Source of the DNA: SHLQ01 sp964494395
GTDB taxonomy: Bacteria; Actinomycetota; Acidimicrobiia; Acidimicrobiales; SHLQ01
Direction of reading: 5' to 3'
Assembly (NCBI GenBank): GCA_964494395.1
Contig: CAZBTI010000079.1
Span: 1 to 16,861, forward strand
Length of the DNA stretch: 16,861 nucleotides
In this document: positions 1 to 7,802 of the stretch, piece by piece
Layout: each line of letters starts with the position of its first letter
Position numbering within the stretch: the first letter of the stretch is position 1
Program-made: the position numbers and the translations under genes
The notes under the pieces: generated by a model
The model's input: the letters and a program-made list of their open reading frames with translations, nothing else
The model's database searches: none
What the model was told of the DNA's origin: nothing

Positions 1-1085
1 CCGAAGGTCAGGTGCGTGTTGGCCCGTGTCGTCATCGTCTCTTGAATGGCGCGGGCTGCTTCTCGGTCTTCGTCTTGGCCGAAGTCGTTCACAAAGCGGA
101 CGTCTCGTTGTGCGTCCTCGAGGCTGATGGGCGTATCGGTGGTCGATTCACCGATCAGGCTGTAGATCACCCATCTTGTTCGGGTCGGGCTGAGCGGTTC
201 GAGGATCACCAGGTTGGTGTGCTTTGACAGCTTGGAGATGCTGGCGTTGGGGAAGATGTGGTGGAGCACGGTGGTGACTCCGGGGAGCCGACGCTCGGCG
301 GGCGGAACCTCGCGCAGCTTCTCGATGCGCCGGAACGGGAAGATGACTCGCGAGTTCGCTCCGTGCAGCTCGACCACGTTGGTGTTGTCGAGGCCGTAGG
401 GGAAGAACGTCTCCCGGTGGAGTGCCTTGATGTGGTAGCCCTCCTGGAGCGTCTCGTTGAGGATCTTCCAGTTGGCCTCGTCTTCCAATACGCCTGTCTG
501 GAAGAACGTTTGGCCTGACGGCATGTAGTCGAGGAACTCGTGGCTCTCGTCGATCTCGCCTTCTTGGCACACGTATACGAGGCCGCCTCGTTCGATGCTG
601 CTGACCTCGACGAGACCGTGTTCGGCCGCGTCGAGATCGCCAAACCCGTCTCGGCCAGGAATTGCACGCAGCTCGCCTTCGAGGTTGTAGGTCCATGCGT
701 GGTACGGGCACGAGAAGGCGTTGGCGCAGCCTTCACCGGTAGCGACCTGCATGCCTCGATGGCGACACGCGTTGATGAATGCCCGGACCTTGTTGTCCTT
801 GCCCCGGGCCACGAGCAGGGGCGTGCCCGCCGCGGTTCGGGCGATGAAACTGCCGGGTTCGGTCAGCGCCGCCGACGGGCAGAACGGAACCGGCATCCGG
901 CGCAGCAGGGCAATCTCGGCGTCGAAGCGCTCTTGAGAAAAGTAGTGCTCGACGGGTTCACGCCAGATCGTGTCGCCCAAATCGGTCGTGCCGTTGTCGA
1001 TGTGTTCGAAGATCCGCTCGATCGCGAGCTCGTCAGAAAGAAATGGCAGAGCCACTCCCTCGGTACCAACGCCTGCGTTAACCAT
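1..1085 (-). CDS. Rieske 2Fe-2S aromatic ring-hydroxylating oxygenase, alpha subunit (3' end outside window)
   Basis: The minus-strand frame stays open from an ATG at 1085 to the window edge (361 codons plus two bases). A Rieske cluster site is visible: C107-x-H109, 16 residues, then C126-x2-H129 (CRHRGMQ ... CPYHAW). The mononuclear iron site follows as H218 and H223 (GYHIKALH), with D340 the likely third ligand. This is the alpha-subunit layout of Rieske non-heme iron oxygenases, which use O2 and electrons from a reductase to hydroxylate or demethylate a substrate; the substrate cannot be read from the sequence. Only a short C-terminal tail should be missing. AGGGGG lies 7 bases before the ATG. 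No reductase or ferredoxin gene is visible. The gene is downstream of an esterase and a small ORF on the same strand, possibly one operon. Family confident, reaction unknown. Confidence 0.9.
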   Translation of the reverse strand, partial: MVNAGVGTEGVALPFLSDELAIERIFEHIDNGTTDLGDTIWREPVEHYFSQERFDAEIALLRRMPVPFCPSAALTEPGSFIARTAAGTPLLVARGKDNKVRAFINACRHRGMQVATGEGCANAFSCPYHAWTYNLEGELRAIPGRDGFGDLDAAEHGLVEVSSIERGGLVYVCQEGEIDESHEFLDYMPSGQTFFQTGVLEDEANWKILNETLQEGYHIKALHRETFFPYGLDNTNVVELHGANSRVIFPFRRIEKLREVPPAERRLPGVTTVLHHIFPNASISKLSKHTNLVILEPLSPTRTRWVIYSLIGESTTDTPISLEDAQRDVRFVNDFGQDEDREAARAIQETMTTRANTHLTF

Positions 1086-1151
1086 CTACCTACCCCCTGT
1101 AGCTATCCACAATAGGTCAGGCCAGCGGGGCTGATCTGCTTAGCTAGCCGC

Positions 1152-1235
1152 CTAGGCGAAGGGGTCGAAGGCGAACGAGCACTCTTGTTCGAAGAGTTCG
1201 CCGTCGATGCGGTAACGAATGACGTAGCGTGACAT
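1152..1235 (-). CDS. small ORF, 27 residues, unknown function
   Basis: A 27-codon frame (MSRYVIRYRIDGELFEQECS followed by a short tail ending DPFA) lies between the esterase and the Rieske oxygenase on the same strand. It starts at an ATG at 1235 with AGGGGG five bases upstream, the same G-rich ribosome binding site used by the Rieske gene 67 bases downstream. Third codon positions are mostly G or C, as in the neighbours. No signal peptide or membrane segment is seen. I do not recognise the family. It could be a genuine small protein of the operon, a leader peptide for the oxygenase, or a remnant of a longer gene. Confidence 0.5.
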   Translation of the reverse strand: MSRYVIRYRIDGELFEQECSFAFDPFA

Positions 1236-1244
1236 TTAGTCCCC

Positions 1245-1295
1245 CTATTGATCCTCTTGGTGCGGGTACGCCAGTTGAGGACCCTCGATCAATAG
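1245..1295 (-). promoter_or_regulatory. leader hairpin directly upstream of the small ORF ribosome binding site
   Basis: Perfect 9-base arms CTATTGATC (1245-1253) and GATCAATAG (1287-1295) enclose 33 bases. Within and partly overlapping them is a second pairing option, TCCTC (1252-1256) with GAGGA (1277-1281). In the minus-strand transcript the second arm ends exactly where the GGGG of the small ORF ribosome binding site begins. It may be an intercistronic processing or attenuation structure, or a weak terminator after the esterase. No U-run follows. Confidence 0.4.
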
Positions 1296-1317
1296 TCCGG
1301 TTGGGTACGCCCCAGGG

Positions 1318-2520
1318 CTAGACCTCGACGCTCGCTTCTGCGACAGCTGGTTGGGCCGAATCGGTGAGGTCGATTTCGGTGTCGTCGAGCGAGGCGTAGA
1401 CCGCCCGTTCGTAGGCGTCGTAGGCCTCCATAAATGCCGGTTCGACGAAGGGCAGCGACTGGGTCATGAAGACCGCAGCCACATCGTTCTCCGGGTCGAC
1501 CCAGTAATGCGAGTTCAACACGCCGGCCCAGCTCATAGTTCCGGCAGCGCGTTTGCCCGGGATGTCGCAGCGGTTCAGCGCTGCCATGAAGCTGTGTGAT
1601 GGATCGCCCTCGAGTTCGACATCCGCGCTGAGCGGCGACACTGACACCATCTTCTCGAAGCTCAGCTCGCCCATTTGGTCTGAACACATTTGGGCGATCG
1701 CCGGTTCGGACAGCACTCGGTTTCCGTCGAGCTCTCCCTTGTTCAGGACCATGCGTAACAGCTTCATATAGTCCCCCGCCGTCGAATAGAGGGCGTGGCC
1801 CATTCCGTAGACCTCGGGCATTGGCGGCGGGGCGAGTTCCATTGGCCCAAAGTTGCCGTCCTCGCCTCGAATGGACACGTCGGCCAGGCGGTCTGCCAAG
1901 AGGTCGGGTTCGAACGCGGTGTTCGACATTCCGAGCGGCCCGAAGATCTCATCTTCACAGAAGTGGTCGATGCGACGACCGTCGAGTGCCTCGACGACCT
2001 GGCCCAACCAGTCGATGCCAATGCCGTAGCCCCAGCGGGTGCCGGGGTCCGAGGTGAGCGGGTAGTTGAGCGCAGCCCTCAGCCCCGAAAGGACCGTTGG
2101 GTGCCCAGTGTGTTCCATGTAGGCGGGCACGTCGGGGTTCCAGAACTCATATTCGAGGCCCGAGGTATGGGTGGCCAAGTGTCGGATCGTCGCAGTGGTT
2201 TTTGGTGCCCGAAGAACTGGGGTGTCGCCCTTGAAGTGGTCGAGCACTTTGAGGTTCTCCCACTCGGGCAAGATGTCGACGACCGGGGTGTGCATTGACA
2301 TCGTGCCGCGATCGATAAGGATCGTCGCGGCGATACTGCCAACAGCTTTGGTCATCGAGAAGATGCGAAACACGGTGTCGACCGAGGCATCTACACCTTC
2401 CGCAGCCTGACCTGCCGCACCGGCGAAGTTCACGCCGTTCGAGTCACCCGCCATCGCCACAATGAATGGCGCTGCATTGTCGGTTACTGCCGATTCCAAT
2501 ACTTCATTCAAGTCACGCAT
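1318..2520 (-). CDS. serine hydrolase, beta-lactamase / family VIII carboxylesterase-like
   Basis: A 400-residue protein of the class C beta-lactamase-like serine hydrolase fold. The catalytic S-x-x-K is S55-M-T-K58, near the N-terminus as expected. The conserved Tyr is probably Y165 in RWGYGIGIDWLG, which resembles the W-x-Y-x4-D-x-L-G pattern of EstB-type esterases. The third motif is W331-A-G near SHYWVDPEND, the form seen in family VIII esterases rather than the KTG of true beta-lactamases. There is no signal peptide, so it is likely cytoplasmic. The ATG at 2520 is preceded by GGAGGA. Role: probable hydrolysis of an ester, lactone or amide substrate. It lies upstream of the small ORF and Rieske oxygenase on the same strand and diverges from the MetE-like gene, so a shared catabolic role is plausible but unproven. 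Confidence 0.88.
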   Translation of the reverse strand: MRDLNEVLESAVTDNAAPFIVAMAGDSNGVNFAGAAGQAAEGVDASVDTVFRIFSMTKAVGSIAATILIDRGTMSMHTPVVDILPEWENLKVLDHFKGDTPVLRAPKTTATIRHLATHTSGLEYEFWNPDVPAYMEHTGHPTVLSGLRAALNYPLTSDPGTRWGYGIGIDWLGQVVEALDGRRIDHFCEDEIFGPLGMSNTAFEPDLLADRLADVSIRGEDGNFGPMELAPPPMPEVYGMGHALYSTAGDYMKLLRMVLNKGELDGNRVLSEPAIAQMCSDQMGELSFEKMVSVSPLSADVELEGDPSHSFMAALNRCDIPGKRAAGTMSWAGVLNSHYWVDPENDVAAVFMTQSLPFVEPAFMEAYDAYERAVYASLDDTEIDLTDSAQPAVAEASVEV

Positions 2521-2684
2521 GTGATTCCTCCGCTAGGTCATCAATGCGACCATAGCCGCGCGAGGTGTGTCGAGTGTCACGTTTTGCGGAACAAACTGTA
2601 TCTGTTTCGCCTACCCCATTCTCAGCGCACGCATAGTGCGCGTCGCTTATGGTTAGAACACCGCGAGTAATGGAGAGAACCACG

Positions 2685-3749
2685 ATGAGCATCCCAACAG
2701 AACCAGTAGGAAGCGTCCCGCGCAGTCCCGAACTTCAGGCAGCTATGGCGAGCCATGCCGAGGGGTCATTGGGTGCTGACGAGATGGAGAAGGCGTTCGA
2801 CACGGCCGTACAGGACACGATCTCTCGGTTCGAGGCGACGGGTTCGCCCGTCGTAAGTGACGGCGAGCAGACCAAGTCGAGCTTCGTGACCTATCCGCTC
2901 GAAGGTATGACAAGCCTCTCCCCCGACGGTGTTGAGATTCCCTTCGACGATGGACACACCCGCCAGTTGCCGGCCCTCACCGCCGGGCCGTTCGAGTACC
3001 AGAACCAGGCGGGCAGCTATGTCACTCGGGCGAAGCGCTTCACCGACCGGCCGATCAAGCAAGCCGTGATTGCGGCCTCGGCAATGGGCCTGTTGTATCC
3101 GCAGGCCGGAATCGAGGGGTATACACAGGAGGCGTTCATCGCCGACCTCATCGACCAATCCGAAGCAGACATTCGCAGCTGTTTCAATGCCGGCGCCGAA
3201 AGCGTGCAGGTCGACTTCACCGAGGCTCGACTCGCACTCAAGCTCGACCCCAGCGGTGGCCTGCTTCAGCAGTTCATCGACTTGAACAACGCGGTGTTCT
3301 CCCGCTTCAGCCAGGACGAACGTCAACAGATTGGCGTACACACGTGCCCGGGCGGCGACCACGACTCGACTCACAGCGCCGACATTGCCTACACCGATCT
3401 CATCCCCCAGTTCATGACGCTCGACTGCGGCCGGTACTTCATGCAGATGGCAAGCGAAGCAGACCCGCAGGTGGCTTTGGCCATGGTCGCCGATCACCTG
3501 AAGCCCAACCAGAAGCTGTTCGTTGGCGTGGTCGACGTGTGCAACGAACAGGTGGAAACCGCCGAGATCGTTCGCGACCGTGTCCTCGCCGCTGCCCAAA
3601 TCGTGCCCGCTAACCAACTCGGCACCACCGACGACTGCGGCTTCTCGCCGTTCGCCGACGACGTCGCAACCAGCCGGGACACCGCGTTCGCCAAGATCAC
3701 CGCACGAGTCGAAGGCACCGCCATGGCTGCCGAAGAGTTAGGCGTCTAG
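2685..3749 (+). CDS. short MetE-like (cobalamin-independent methionine synthase C-terminal domain) protein
   Basis: A 354-residue protein starting IPTEPVGSVPRSPEL, typical of the CIMS/URO-D superfamily. It corresponds to the catalytic C-terminal half of MetE only; full MetE is about 750 residues. Likely zinc ligands are H219 and C221 (VHTCPGGDHDS), E258 and C318 (TDDCGF). Cobalamin-independent enzymes of this fold transfer a methyl group to a thiol such as homocysteine; short 'core' MetE homologues can use donors other than methyl-folate, and many actinobacterial members have no assigned reaction. I chose the ATG at 2685 because GGAGAG lies eight bases upstream and the protein then starts at the conserved motif; in-frame ATGs at 2649 and 2670 lack this. 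The gene diverges from the esterase with a 164-base promoter region. Fold is sure, substrate uncertain. Confidence 0.88.
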   Translation: MSIPTEPVGSVPRSPELQAAMASHAEGSLGADEMEKAFDTAVQDTISRFEATGSPVVSDGEQTKSSFVTYPLEGMTSLSPDGVEIPFDDGHTRQLPALTAGPFEYQNQAGSYVTRAKRFTDRPIKQAVIAASAMGLLYPQAGIEGYTQEAFIADLIDQSEADIRSCFNAGAESVQVDFTEARLALKLDPSGGLLQQFIDLNNAVFSRFSQDERQQIGVHTCPGGDHDSTHSADIAYTDLIPQFMTLDCGRYFMQMASEADPQVALAMVADHLKPNQKLFVGVVDVCNEQVETAEIVRDRVLAAAQIVPANQLGTTDDCGFSPFADDVATSRDTAFAKITARVEGTAMAAEELGV

Positions 3750-3759
3750 TTCTGTCGCG

Positions 3760-3818
3760 GCGGCCGAACACACACAAGCGGCCGCTGGGAACTCAGCTCC
3801 TACCCAGTTAGCTGAGTT
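3760..3818. terminator. two inverted repeats between convergent genes, candidate terminator region
   Basis: Between the convergent MetE-like and phosphatase genes there are two hairpins in a row. The first has 7-bp arms GCGGCCG (3760-3766) and CGGCCGC (3779-3785). The second has 9-bp arms AACTCAGCT (3790-3798) and AGCTGAGTT (3810-3818). Position and symmetry suit bidirectional termination, but neither is followed by a clear T-run, so the assignment is tentative. Confidence 0.45.
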
Positions 3819-3830
3819 GGATTGATCTAT

Positions 3831-4442
3831 CTACGAACCCATCGGGCTTTCGCCTCGACGGATCTTGCGGACTATGCGGGTTGTCTCGTGTGGGTTTGCC
3901 TCGCGCCACGCACGTAGCGCTGCCTTGTCGGCGGCTCGTTGATCGGCGGCGATGTCGCGACTGACGTGGAACCAGTTGAGCGCGTCTTCTGCGTAGCTCA
4001 CCCCGGCGATTGGGCGGGCGGTGCGGATCTTGTCGATCGCTTTGACCGGGTCGTGGCCCATGGCCAGCATTGCTGCGAAGGCGAGGCTGGGCCCTCGGTT
4101 GATGCCCATGTGGCAGTGAACCACTACGTGGTTATATGAATCGGCCCTGAGTGCTTTGATGATCCACTTCGTGCCCTCCTCGTACCACGAGTGCGGCATC
4201 TGGCCGCCGTCATCGTCGACACCCAAGTGGAGGTACTTCATCTCTCGGTCGTGGCTCGTGACGAACTCTTCATCGTTTGCTTCCAACCTGCAGTCGACCA
4301 TGTGGGTGACGTCATGGTCGATCATGTCGGCCAATTGGTCGATGGCCTTGTGATCGTCCTCGTGCAGGTCTCCGCCCGTTGCGAGCCGGGGCAGAACGAA
4401 GTCGATGTTGGCCTTTGTTCGTGGGGTCTCAAAGATGGTCAT
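3831..4442 (-). CDS. dual-specificity / tyrosine phosphatase-like protein
   Basis: A 203-residue protein with the cysteine-phosphatase signature H-C-x5-R as VVHC110HMGINR116GPS. A likely general acid lies in the DDD stretch at 76-78, about 33 residues upstream, as in dual-specificity phosphatases. The N-terminal FVLPRLATGGDL resembles the start of DSP domains. It should hydrolyse phosphate monoesters, possibly on protein; the target is unknown. The C-terminus is helical and rich in Arg and Glu. The frame is open far upstream, into the Thr-rich stretch of the opposite-strand lipoprotein gene, but that is a mirror of repetitive sequence. The ATG at 4442, preceded by GAAAGG, begins the conserved part. 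No signal peptide, so cytoplasmic. Confidence 0.85.
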   Translation of the reverse strand: MTIFETPRTKANIDFVLPRLATGGDLHEDDHKAIDQLADMIDHDVTHMVDCRLEANDEEFVTSHDREMKYLHLGVDDDGGQMPHSWYEEGTKWIIKALRADSYNHVVVHCHMGINRGPSLAFAAMLAMGHDPVKAIDKIRTARPIAGVSYAEDALNWFHVSRDIAADQRAADKAALRAWREANPHETTRIVRKIRRGESPMGS

Positions 4443-4626
4443 GAGTGTGCCTTTCTCGGGGATACATCCACGATGACAGGTGGGTGTGACATTCCGTCTT
4501 GGAACACCTACTCCATGTAGTTGAGGAGTTGGGGTGGGCCACCCAGTAGCTAAATAGCGGCCGTTCTGACCCGAAGGAGCACTGGGCTGGCGCTTTGGCG
4601 CTTTGGGTACGAGAAGGAGCCTTGTT

Positions 4627-5936
4627 ATGCGGAGAACATTGGCAGGTCTATTCGGCATCGCTTTCGCGCTGTCAGCATGCAGCGATTTCACTGCAGACGA
4701 AATCGCTTCCGAGGCGCTGGCAACGAGTAACGAGACGCCCAGCTTGACCACCGAGCTCACGGGCGCCGCACCAGAAGCGCTTCCCTTCATCGATCCCACA
4801 CCGATCGAAACCACAACAACGGCCGCACCCCGAACCACCACAACGACAACCGCTGCGCCAGAGACCACGACGACGACCACAACGACCAAAGCCCCCGAGA
4901 CAACAACCACAACAGAGCCCGCCGGCCTCACCGCCGACGACGCGCTTGGGCGATTCGGAATCGAAGTCTGCACAGACGACTCCCGCGATGGCGACGATCC
5001 GTTCCTCGGACACCGAGCATCGGTGGAAGTCACCGCCGATCTCGACGCGGACAATCTCGACGACTACGTCGTGGTCGTTGTGTGCTCGACGGGCAACATC
5101 GAGTGGAACAACGCCTTCGTCGTCACCGGAACCGGTGATCAAACGCAGCTGAACTTCGTCGACCGTCAGGCCGATGCGAGGTTGGGCTTCGCTGTCGAGC
5201 ACGAAGGCGGTGTACTGAGCACCGAGTGGTTCCGCTTCATCGATGGCGATGCAAACTGCTGCCCATCGCTCAGAGATGTCGTGAACTATCAGTTCGTCGA
5301 TGGCGAACTCGTCATGATCCTCCCGCAACCACTCGCCGCTGCCGACACAACAACAACGCCCGAAGCCACAGACACAACGACCCCAACCACCGAAGCTCCA
5401 GAGACCCCAACCACCGAAGCTCCAGAGACGGAAACAACCGAAGCTCCGGCACAACCAGCATCCAACGNNNNNNNNNNNNNNNNNNNNNNNNNNNNNNNNN
5501 NNNNNNNNNNNNNNNNNNNNNNNNNNNNNNNNNNNNNNNNNNNNNNNNNNNNNNNNNNNNNNNNNNNACCGAAGCTCCAGAGACGGAAACAACCGAAGCT
5601 CCGGCACAACCAGCATCCAACGACATCGTCAACGTGACAACGGCGGGCGGCGACTCGTTGCAAATCCACGCCAGCACGGCGAACCAATACCCTGCGGGTG
5701 AAGACTCGTACTGGGCTGTGTCGATGACCTACTTCGCACTCGATGTCGAGTTCACCGAAATCCCCGTAGACACCCGACCGTGCTTTGCCCGAGAGTTCCT
5801 GCGAACCGGACAAGGCCAGCAACTCGTCCAAGACGACATCAACGGAAACTTCACCCCCTGGGTAGATGGCGAAGGCTGGCCACTAGGCGTATTGGATGCA
5901 CTCGCAGCTTGGGTTCCGGGCCAGACTGTTTGTTAG
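4627..5936 (+). CDS. Thr/Pro-rich surface lipoprotein, interrupted by an assembly gap
   Basis: The ATG at 4627 has AGGAG eight bases upstream and encodes a signal peptide with lipobox LSAC (Cys18), so the product should be lipidated and extracytoplasmic. A Thr/Pro/Glu linker follows. Next is a globular domain with a VCBS/FG-GAP-like acidic stretch (DLDADNLDDYVVV) and a C-C-P-S motif (DANCCPS), which recalls actinobacterial LppP/LprE-type lipoproteins. After it come TEAPET repeats, 100 Ns, the same repeats again, and a C-terminal domain of unknown type with two Cys, ending at a TAG at 5936. The frame before the gap differs from that after it only because the N count is arbitrary; the repeat peptide is identical on both sides, and joining the copies gives one 384-residue frame. 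The stop may itself be a frameshift (see 5896-6048). Function unknown. Confidence 0.75.
5413..5622. repeat. 55-bp direct repeat flanking a 100-N assembly gap
   Basis: Positions 5413-5467 and 5568-5622 are identical over 55 bases and abut the 100-N run at 5468-5567 on both sides. They encode the same peptide, TEAPETETTEAPAQPASN, and the Glu-Ala-Pro-Glu-Thr unit also repeats just upstream (from about 5391). Either the two contig ends overlap and no sequence is missing, or a longer tandem array collapsed. Confidence 0.85.
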
Positions 5937-6048
5937 CCCCGTAGTGACCTATCGAAACGGCACGCCGCTGTGTTTCCACGATGGACGCGACTGCCCAACA
6001 GCCGAAGAACGGATTGCGCTCGACAAGTTGATCCTTGGGATGAACTAG
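5896..6048 (+). pseudogene. possible frameshifted C-terminal tail of the lipoprotein
   Basis: A frame one base off the lipoprotein reads TYRNGTPLCFHDGRDC and then PTAEERIALDKLILGMN before a TAG at 6046-6048, with coding-like codons and two further Cys. Removing one T from the TTT at 5929-5931 would fuse it in frame to the lipoprotein just before its TAG, giving ...PGQTVVSPVVTYRNG. It has no good ribosome binding site of its own (an in-frame ATG at 5896 and a GTG at 5944 exist). The most likely reading is a one-base indel, real or from sequencing; otherwise a 34-50-residue separate ORF. Confidence 0.4.
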
Positions 6049-6067
6049 CCAGCGCCATCAGTGCGGT

Positions 6068-6697
6068 TCACGTATCCGTGCCCGATGGGTTCGAGGTCTC
6101 CTTCTCGTTGAACGAAACCTGATGCTCGCCTGCGAACTCGTTGGCATCGACATCGTCCAAGAGCGAGAGTGCGTTTCGCAGCGTCGTCCCGTCGTTTGGA
6201 GTCCGAAGCGCATAGGCAATGGCATGCAGCAATGACTCCGAGTTGCGTTGGGCAACTCCCCACGCGGCGACCTGTCGCAGCGCTTTGATGATCGCTTCAT
6301 CGGTAGAGCAGTCGTAGGGGTCATGACAATGACCTTCTTCGATCGCAGCAGCTTCAAGACCGGCGAGGTCGATGAACAGCACTGCTTGCTCGGTCTCTCC
6401 AAAGTTCATCGCTGTGGAGAACATCGACGGATTCATCGCGCCGAGCTGATCCCACGAATGTTTGGCCTTCGCACGAACAGTCAGGTCGATCAGCGGCGAA
6501 AACGTGCCGCCATCTATCCGTCCGAACTTCTTGAACACATTCGGATACAGCTTGTGAAACGCCATCTCGCTCACCGTCGAGACGACCTCTATGTCTGGCT
6601 CGGGCGGGGGTGCTTCAACCGCTGCCGTTCCGTAACCCCGAGGCGGGTCTTCGCCGAACAGGCTCCGGTACTCCTCGTCTGTGTACTTACGTGTCAT
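6068..6697 (-). CDS. hypothetical protein with N-terminal LFG motif
   Basis: A 209-residue protein that I do not recognise. It starts MTRKYTDEEYRSLFGEDPP, then a Pro-rich spacer (EAPPPEPDIEV, about 28-38), then a mixed globular region with VFKKFGRIDGG and a His/Cys-rich patch GHCHDPYDC that could bind a metal. The C-terminal third is helical, and the end is polar. There is no signal peptide or membrane segment, so it is probably cytoplasmic. The start is supported by GAGGGGG seven bases before the ATG at 6697. The first 18 residues match the N-terminus of the bitopic protein at 7803 in pattern (TxE-Y-x2-LFG-x2-PP), although the rest does not. It is convergent with the lipoprotein gene and lies upstream of nothing on its own strand within 20 bases. 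Confidence 0.7.
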   Translation of the reverse strand: MTRKYTDEEYRSLFGEDPPRGYGTAAVEAPPPEPDIEVVSTVSEMAFHKLYPNVFKKFGRIDGGTFSPLIDLTVRAKAKHSWDQLGAMNPSMFSTAMNFGETEQAVLFIDLAGLEAAAIEEGHCHDPYDCSTDEAIIKALRQVAAWGVAQRNSESLLHAIAYALRTPNDGTTLRNALSLLDDVDANEFAGEHQVSFNEKETSNPSGTDT

Positions 6698-6727
6698 GGC
6701 TAACCCCCTCGCTTCAGACCTGGTCGT

Positions 6728-6757
6728 GCTATTCGGCGTACCTTAATCGACGGTCAA
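6728..6757 (-). promoter_or_regulatory. candidate sigma-70-type promoter for the LFG-motif hypothetical gene
   Basis: On the minus strand, TTGACC (6757-6752) is followed after 18 bases by AATAGC (6733-6728), upstream of the ATG at 6697. The -35 match is good and the -10 poor. Nearby AGAGCTCT is an 8-bp palindrome. Weak evidence only. Confidence 0.25.
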
Positions 6758-6787
6758 AAGAGCTCTAAAACGAAATGTCGATAAGAG

Positions 6788-7504
6788 TTATTCCGGCGGC
6801 ACTGGCAGCAAATCGACGATATGCACGACACCGTTTCCTGCGGTGAAGTCGGAAGAGATAACCGTTGCGGTTCCGTTCAGCAAGACCTGACCGTCGACGA
6901 CCGAGATCTGCACGGGTTGCTCGGTCCGTGTGATGAGCGTTTGGCCATCGCGGGCGATGAGCTCCTCGGCCGAGAGAGCTTCTTCGAGGAAGAGGTATCC
7001 AATTGCGCCGGCAGCAAGGAACGGGTCATTCGTCCATGCGGAAATCACGTCAGGACCAAGCGCAGCTAGGGCGTCATCAGATGGGGCGAACAGTGTTCGG
7101 TTGACGGGTTCACCGTCGAGCGACTCAAATCTTTCCAAATCCTCTTGCAGCCCCACGGCGCCGCCAATTATTGCGAACTGCTCAGCTTCGCCAGATTCGC
7201 TCAGGGCGTCCCACATGGTCGTAACCACTTGGGTTGTTGTCGGGGCCTCTGGCTCCGCTGTCGTTGCCGGCGCGGAAGTCGTCGTTGCGGGAGGCTCGGT
7301 CGTGGTGGTGACCCCTGCGGCGACATCGACAACAGGTTCCCGATCGTCGGCTTCCGATGACGCAGCGGCCAGGGAAAAAGCCACTACGGCGACCACTGCG
7401 GCAGCCGTGCCAGTGATAGCGGCGAGAACAGGCCAGTTCGGGCCCTTTCGTGGCTGACCATTGTCGGGAAGCACGGCGTCCTGATGAGTTTGATCGTTCT
7501 TCAC
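6788..7504 (-). CDS. membrane-anchored fasciclin (FAS1) domain protein
   Basis: A 238-residue protein starting at a GTG (7504) with GAAAGGG just upstream. Residues 1-23 are polar and cytoplasmic, 24-48 form one hydrophobic segment (signal anchor or uncleaved signal), and 65-95 are a Thr/Pro linker. Residues 95-236 are a FAS1 domain, shown by the paired family motifs TLFAPSDDALAAL (about 137-149) and GNGVVHIVDLLPVP (about 223-236). FAS1 domains are extracellular adhesion modules. The Thr linker resembles that of the lipoprotein at 4627, suggesting a common class of surface proteins. It is 90 bases upstream of the LFG-motif hypothetical gene on the same strand, so the two could be co-transcribed. 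Confidence 0.88.
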   Translation of the reverse strand: MKNDQTHQDAVLPDNGQPRKGPNWPVLAAITGTAAAVVAVVAFSLAAASSEADDREPVVDVAAGVTTTTEPPATTTSAPATTAEPEAPTTTQVVTTMWDALSESGEAEQFAIIGGAVGLQEDLERFESLDGEPVNRTLFAPSDDALAALGPDVISAWTNDPFLAAGAIGYLFLEEALSAEELIARDGQTLITRTEQPVQISVVDGQVLLNGTATVISSDFTAGNGVVHIVDLLPVPPE

Positions 7505-7802
7505 TACAGCCCTTTCGCTCGCCGCCCACTTGTTCTACTAGCGAGCGGAGTGGTGTCCTCAACAGGAAGGTCCGTCACTAGTGGATAGATCGACGCGAAC
7601 CGCCCAATTTTGACTTCGCACTCGACACCCACGGCTCGGTCCCCCCAGCACGCGCCTGCGGCCTGTAGGGTCCACGCGACTGACGGGAACTTTCGTGAAT
7701 CCCCGAAGAGTCATCTTTCATATCATCTGACTAGGGTCAGAAACGACAACTTGTTTCGCGGCTGCAAGGTGGATGTGCACCCAAGACCTGAAGGATTCTC
7801 CT

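Noticed and set aside
148..1115. Several overlapping open frames on both strands over the Rieske region
   Set aside because: Only the minus-strand frame from 1085 carries the Rieske and iron-site motifs; the others are Arg/Ser-rich shadows.
1264..1311. Direct repeat GGGTACGCC (1264-1272 and 1303-1311) near the esterase stop
   Set aside because: Nine bases at this spacing has no clear meaning beyond the hairpin already reported.
2766..3617. Long minus-strand open frame (283 codons) opposite the MetE-like gene
   Set aside because: It is the mirror of a clearly conserved plus-strand protein; no family resemblance and composition typical of an antisense shadow.
4532..4544. GGGTGG-G-CCACCC palindrome between phosphatase and lipoprotein genes
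   Set aside because: Short, GC-only and without other promoter signals; could be chance in GC-rich DNA.
4443..5054. N-terminal extension of the phosphatase to a start at 5054
   Set aside because: The extra 200 residues are low-complexity Val/Ser runs antisense to the Thr-rich lipoprotein linker; the ATG at 4442 opens the conserved domain with a ribosome binding site.
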